Shown: positions 61,505 through 64,000 of the stretch, piece after piece
Layout: each line of letters opens with the position of its first letter
Position numbering within the stretch: position 1 is the first letter of the stretch
NCBI GenBank assembly: GCA_004764695.1
Contig: SMSO01000034.1
Location: 3,294,501-3,358,500 of the forward strand
Origin: Schizochytrium sp. TIO01
Taxonomy: Eukaryota > Sar > Bigyra > Thraustochytrida > Thraustochytriidae
Direction of reading: 5' to 3'
Length of the DNA stretch: 64,000 nt
Notes under the pieces: model-generated
Seen by the model: the letters and a program-made list of their open reading frames with translations, nothing else
The model's database searches: none
What the model was told of the DNA's origin: nothing
Program-made: the position numbers and the translations under genes

Positions 61505-64000
61505 TGTATAAACAAGGGTACTTTATCTGTCAATGTACCTGGTCCGAAACACGAAATTCTAGCTGCAGAGGCTCGTGAAGCTTACGTCCCAGCTATGCGA
61601 GTATCTTCTGATTTCTCCCAAAGCTACACAAAATGTGCTCGGCAAAGGTTTGTCGTCGCTTGCTCTGGGGTATTTCTAGTTATCTGCCTGTGCCCACTCT
61701 TAGCGACTGACGCTTGATGAGTGAGTGCGCGAACGAGTGAGTGCGTGAGTAAGGAAGCTTCGTCTCAGAACCCAGGCTTCGTGCACAGACTCTTTGTAAG
61801 CGACCAACCGAGCCAGGCCTCCGCGGCCCTCTTAAGGCTCAACTCAAAGATGCAGGTTTGTCGCCGCAAGCCCTCGATCTAAATTCCTTCTCCAAAGAGA
61901 TTCTTAATGTCTACATGTACCACCTAAGAATGAATGTAACTTTCATCATCATTCTCGTGATCGATTGATCGATCGCATCAAAACTAAAATATCACCTTTT
62001 GTGACTGTGGGCTCTTTATTGCTCTTACTTCCTTCCTTCCTTCCACGCTAGTAGATACCTACGCACCACTAGGAGCAAACAAGCAAGCACCTTTTGTTCA
62101 TTTACTATAAAGGTGATCACTCGTCGTCGATTTCATCATTTCCAGCGCCAATGGTAACGGGAGCCCCAATTTCCGTCACCGCGGTCACCATCGCTGTGAG
62201 CCGTGTATCGACCCGTCAGCTGCGTGGACGCGGCAGGGGACCAACCCCTTGCTTTGCAGAAACAAACCTCTTGACCGCGAGAGAGCTGGCCAGGTGAGAA
62301 ACCACTCAAGCCTGAAGCATTGACCTGGGCTAGCTACAGTATGTGTGTGTGCGCTGCAAAGGCCCTCGCCACCCACGCACGCGAGCTCGTGCTTATGGAG
62401 GTAGGGAACTAATCAATCGAACAATCAATCAATCGAACAATCAATCAATCGAACAATCAGTAAACCAATCGAGGTATCACCTCGGCAGCCTCGACGAAGA
62501 GCATGGAGGTGGCGTTCTTCTTCACTGCCCACAGAATGGACTCCGATCGCCATAAAGAATTAGAAAGTAAAGAAAGCACTGTTGTTGTTGTATTTATTTA
62601 TTTATTTATTCATTTATTCATTTATTATTTATTTACAGAAGTAGTGGGTTGTAGCTAGTCGATGTGCTGGAACTATTCTGCTGCCATGGTTCGCAATTCA
62701 TCAGCCTGGCAGATGGATGCGCAAAGCAAGCCACTCGTTCAGCCAGCTAGCCGGTCGAAGAAGAGCTTCACGGACAGTATTTATTTAGCAGGTGGCGATT
62801 TTACACTGCCAGAGGAGGCAGAAAGAAGAAGCTTTTTCCGTTTTGCTTTTCTTTTCTTTCTTTCGAATACCTCGACTCACACAATTCGTATTTTTTATTA
62901 TTTGGATATTTGGTGGAGGGTCTCTAGCTAGCTAGCTAGCTCTAGCGGGAACTAACTGCTTGGGTACTAGTACTATTCCAACTTCTATTTGTTTGTTTGT
63001 TTGATTGTTTGTTTATTTATTTTTATTTTTATGAGCTCCTCATGATTAGAGCCAAGTTTGGGATGACAGCCCCAATGCTTGGGCTTCTGGTGCGTGTCAC
63101 GTCTGCTTTGGTTGATGCTCTAAATCCATCTTCAAATAATAAATTACAGTATCATTATTCTGCCAGTGTCGGAACTTCATGTTTGCATATGCACATATGC
63201 CTCTACCTATGTCTAAAGGAATAGCTTGCTTATTTAATTCGGGTTGCTGCGCTTAATACTTTAAGTCGCTCAAATGTGACGCTGCAACCTTGCGTTGGGA
63301 TTATCTTGAGTTCAAGTTCATAATCTTTGGGTCGACGAGGCTTTAGCTCATGCGACGATGATAGTGGTAATCCCAGGTTTCCTTTTCACCATCTTCTTGA
63401 GGCATAATCTATTTATTTACCAGCAACTGGTAGAAACGTAACTCAGAACTTCAAAATTACCATCACAACACTCCAAGTGGACCGCCTCGAATCCTGACGG
63501 TCATTATAACCAGGATCACCTCTCTTCTTGATCAAAATCTGTGCAGGTCATAAGCTTGTTTCAAACTTCGTGAACCAAACGCTTTTGGGAACTTCTCGAC
63601 TCGGTAATAACCTTCCCAACCTAAATGGTGCGAAGCTTTCCTACCACGATTGGCTTTATGCAATGTCATAAAAGCTGGCTATCATTGAGTAAGATGTATA
63701 TATGACACACGCCCAATTCTGAACCCTTTTTTTTTTTTAAGTGAGACCGTCTGTCAAAAAACAAATGCAATGCAGCCACCATTGCCACCACTAACTTAAA
63801 ATTTGTTGGAGGAGGAACTGGTAGGTCACGACTCATGATTGTGCAGTTGCACATGAAGCATATAAATATGAAACAGCAATCAAAGAACTGAGGTTCATCA
63901 ATAGAAACATTATATAATGATGCAGAGGCCTGAGAAACTTATTCAGTAATCCCTACAACAGCACTTTGGGCAGTCTCGTGAGGCATAAAATGCCACACGC
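61505..64000. other. Promoter of the TMBIM gene and repeat-rich gene-free end of the window
   Basis: 61505-61850 is the probable TMBIM promoter and 5' UTR, with a GAGTGAGTGCG-type repeat at about 61720-61750. After that, several simple repeats occur: CAATCAATCGAA units at 62410-62470, (TTTA)n at about 62593-62635, and (TTTG)n/(TTTA)n at about 62988-63020. A CTAGCTAGCTAGCTAG tract lies near 62925-62942. Short frames (up to 89 codons) have no recognisable content. Nothing at the right edge suggests a gene running out of the window. Confidence 0.4.
62410..62470. repeat. (CAATCAATCGAA)n tandem repeat
   Basis: Four to five copies of a 16-base variant (ACAATCAATCAATCGA) in tandem, then degenerate AATCGAGG. 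Confidence 0.85.

Overview
The window looks like nuclear DNA of a free-living, single-celled eukaryote. Long uninterrupted reading frames encode eukaryote-only proteins (SMC3, telomerase reverse transcriptase, myosin, a lifeguard/TMBIM protein, an EF-hand/WD40 protein). Intergenic DNA is AT-rich with many short-unit repeats. One clear spliceosomal intron is seen (GTAAGT, CTAAC, ACAG, 62 nt), so introns exist but are rare. A stramenopile, perhaps a thraustochytrid, is my best guess, but this is inference from gene style and not a sequence match.

Left part, 1-30.3 kb (gene-dense): NADP-type malic enzyme (+); a myosin heavy chain (-) whose tail continues in another frame; an EF-hand/WD40/coiled-coil/EF-hand protein (+), also split into two overlapping frames; SMC3 of cohesin (-); a single-exon TERT (-); and a 2025-residue ankyrin-repeat protein (-) with a nucleotidyltransferase-like N-terminal block. 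These are mostly housekeeping genes: central carbon metabolism, actin motility, sister-chromatid cohesion and telomere maintenance.

Middle part, 30.3-50.6 kb (gene-poor): long AT-rich stretches with microsatellites, a 209-bp exact tandem duplication (39528-39945), a possible small gene at 41823-42260, and a 4.53-kb DNA-transposon-like element (43976-48505). The element has 13-bp terminal inverted repeats, subterminal TTGACGCC palindromes, a 16-bp direct repeat at its borders, and ORFs on both strands, one with a convincing intron. A chromodomain-like coding fragment lies just to its right.

Right part, 50.6-64 kb: three divergent paralogous seven-transmembrane receptor-like genes; two decayed genes (an EGF-like protein with a stop and a frameshift, and a Fic-domain protein whose catalytic motif lies in a different frame from its flanks); an intact TMBIM/Bax-inhibitor-1 gene; and a repeat-rich gene-free end.

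Many open frames can begin at GTG or TTG. I moved starts to the first plausible ATG where the paralogues or domain borders supported it (myosin 8608, WD40 10679, TERT 23794, 7TM genes 51610 and 56849). No tRNA, rRNA, CRISPR array or bacterial-type operon signal was recognised.
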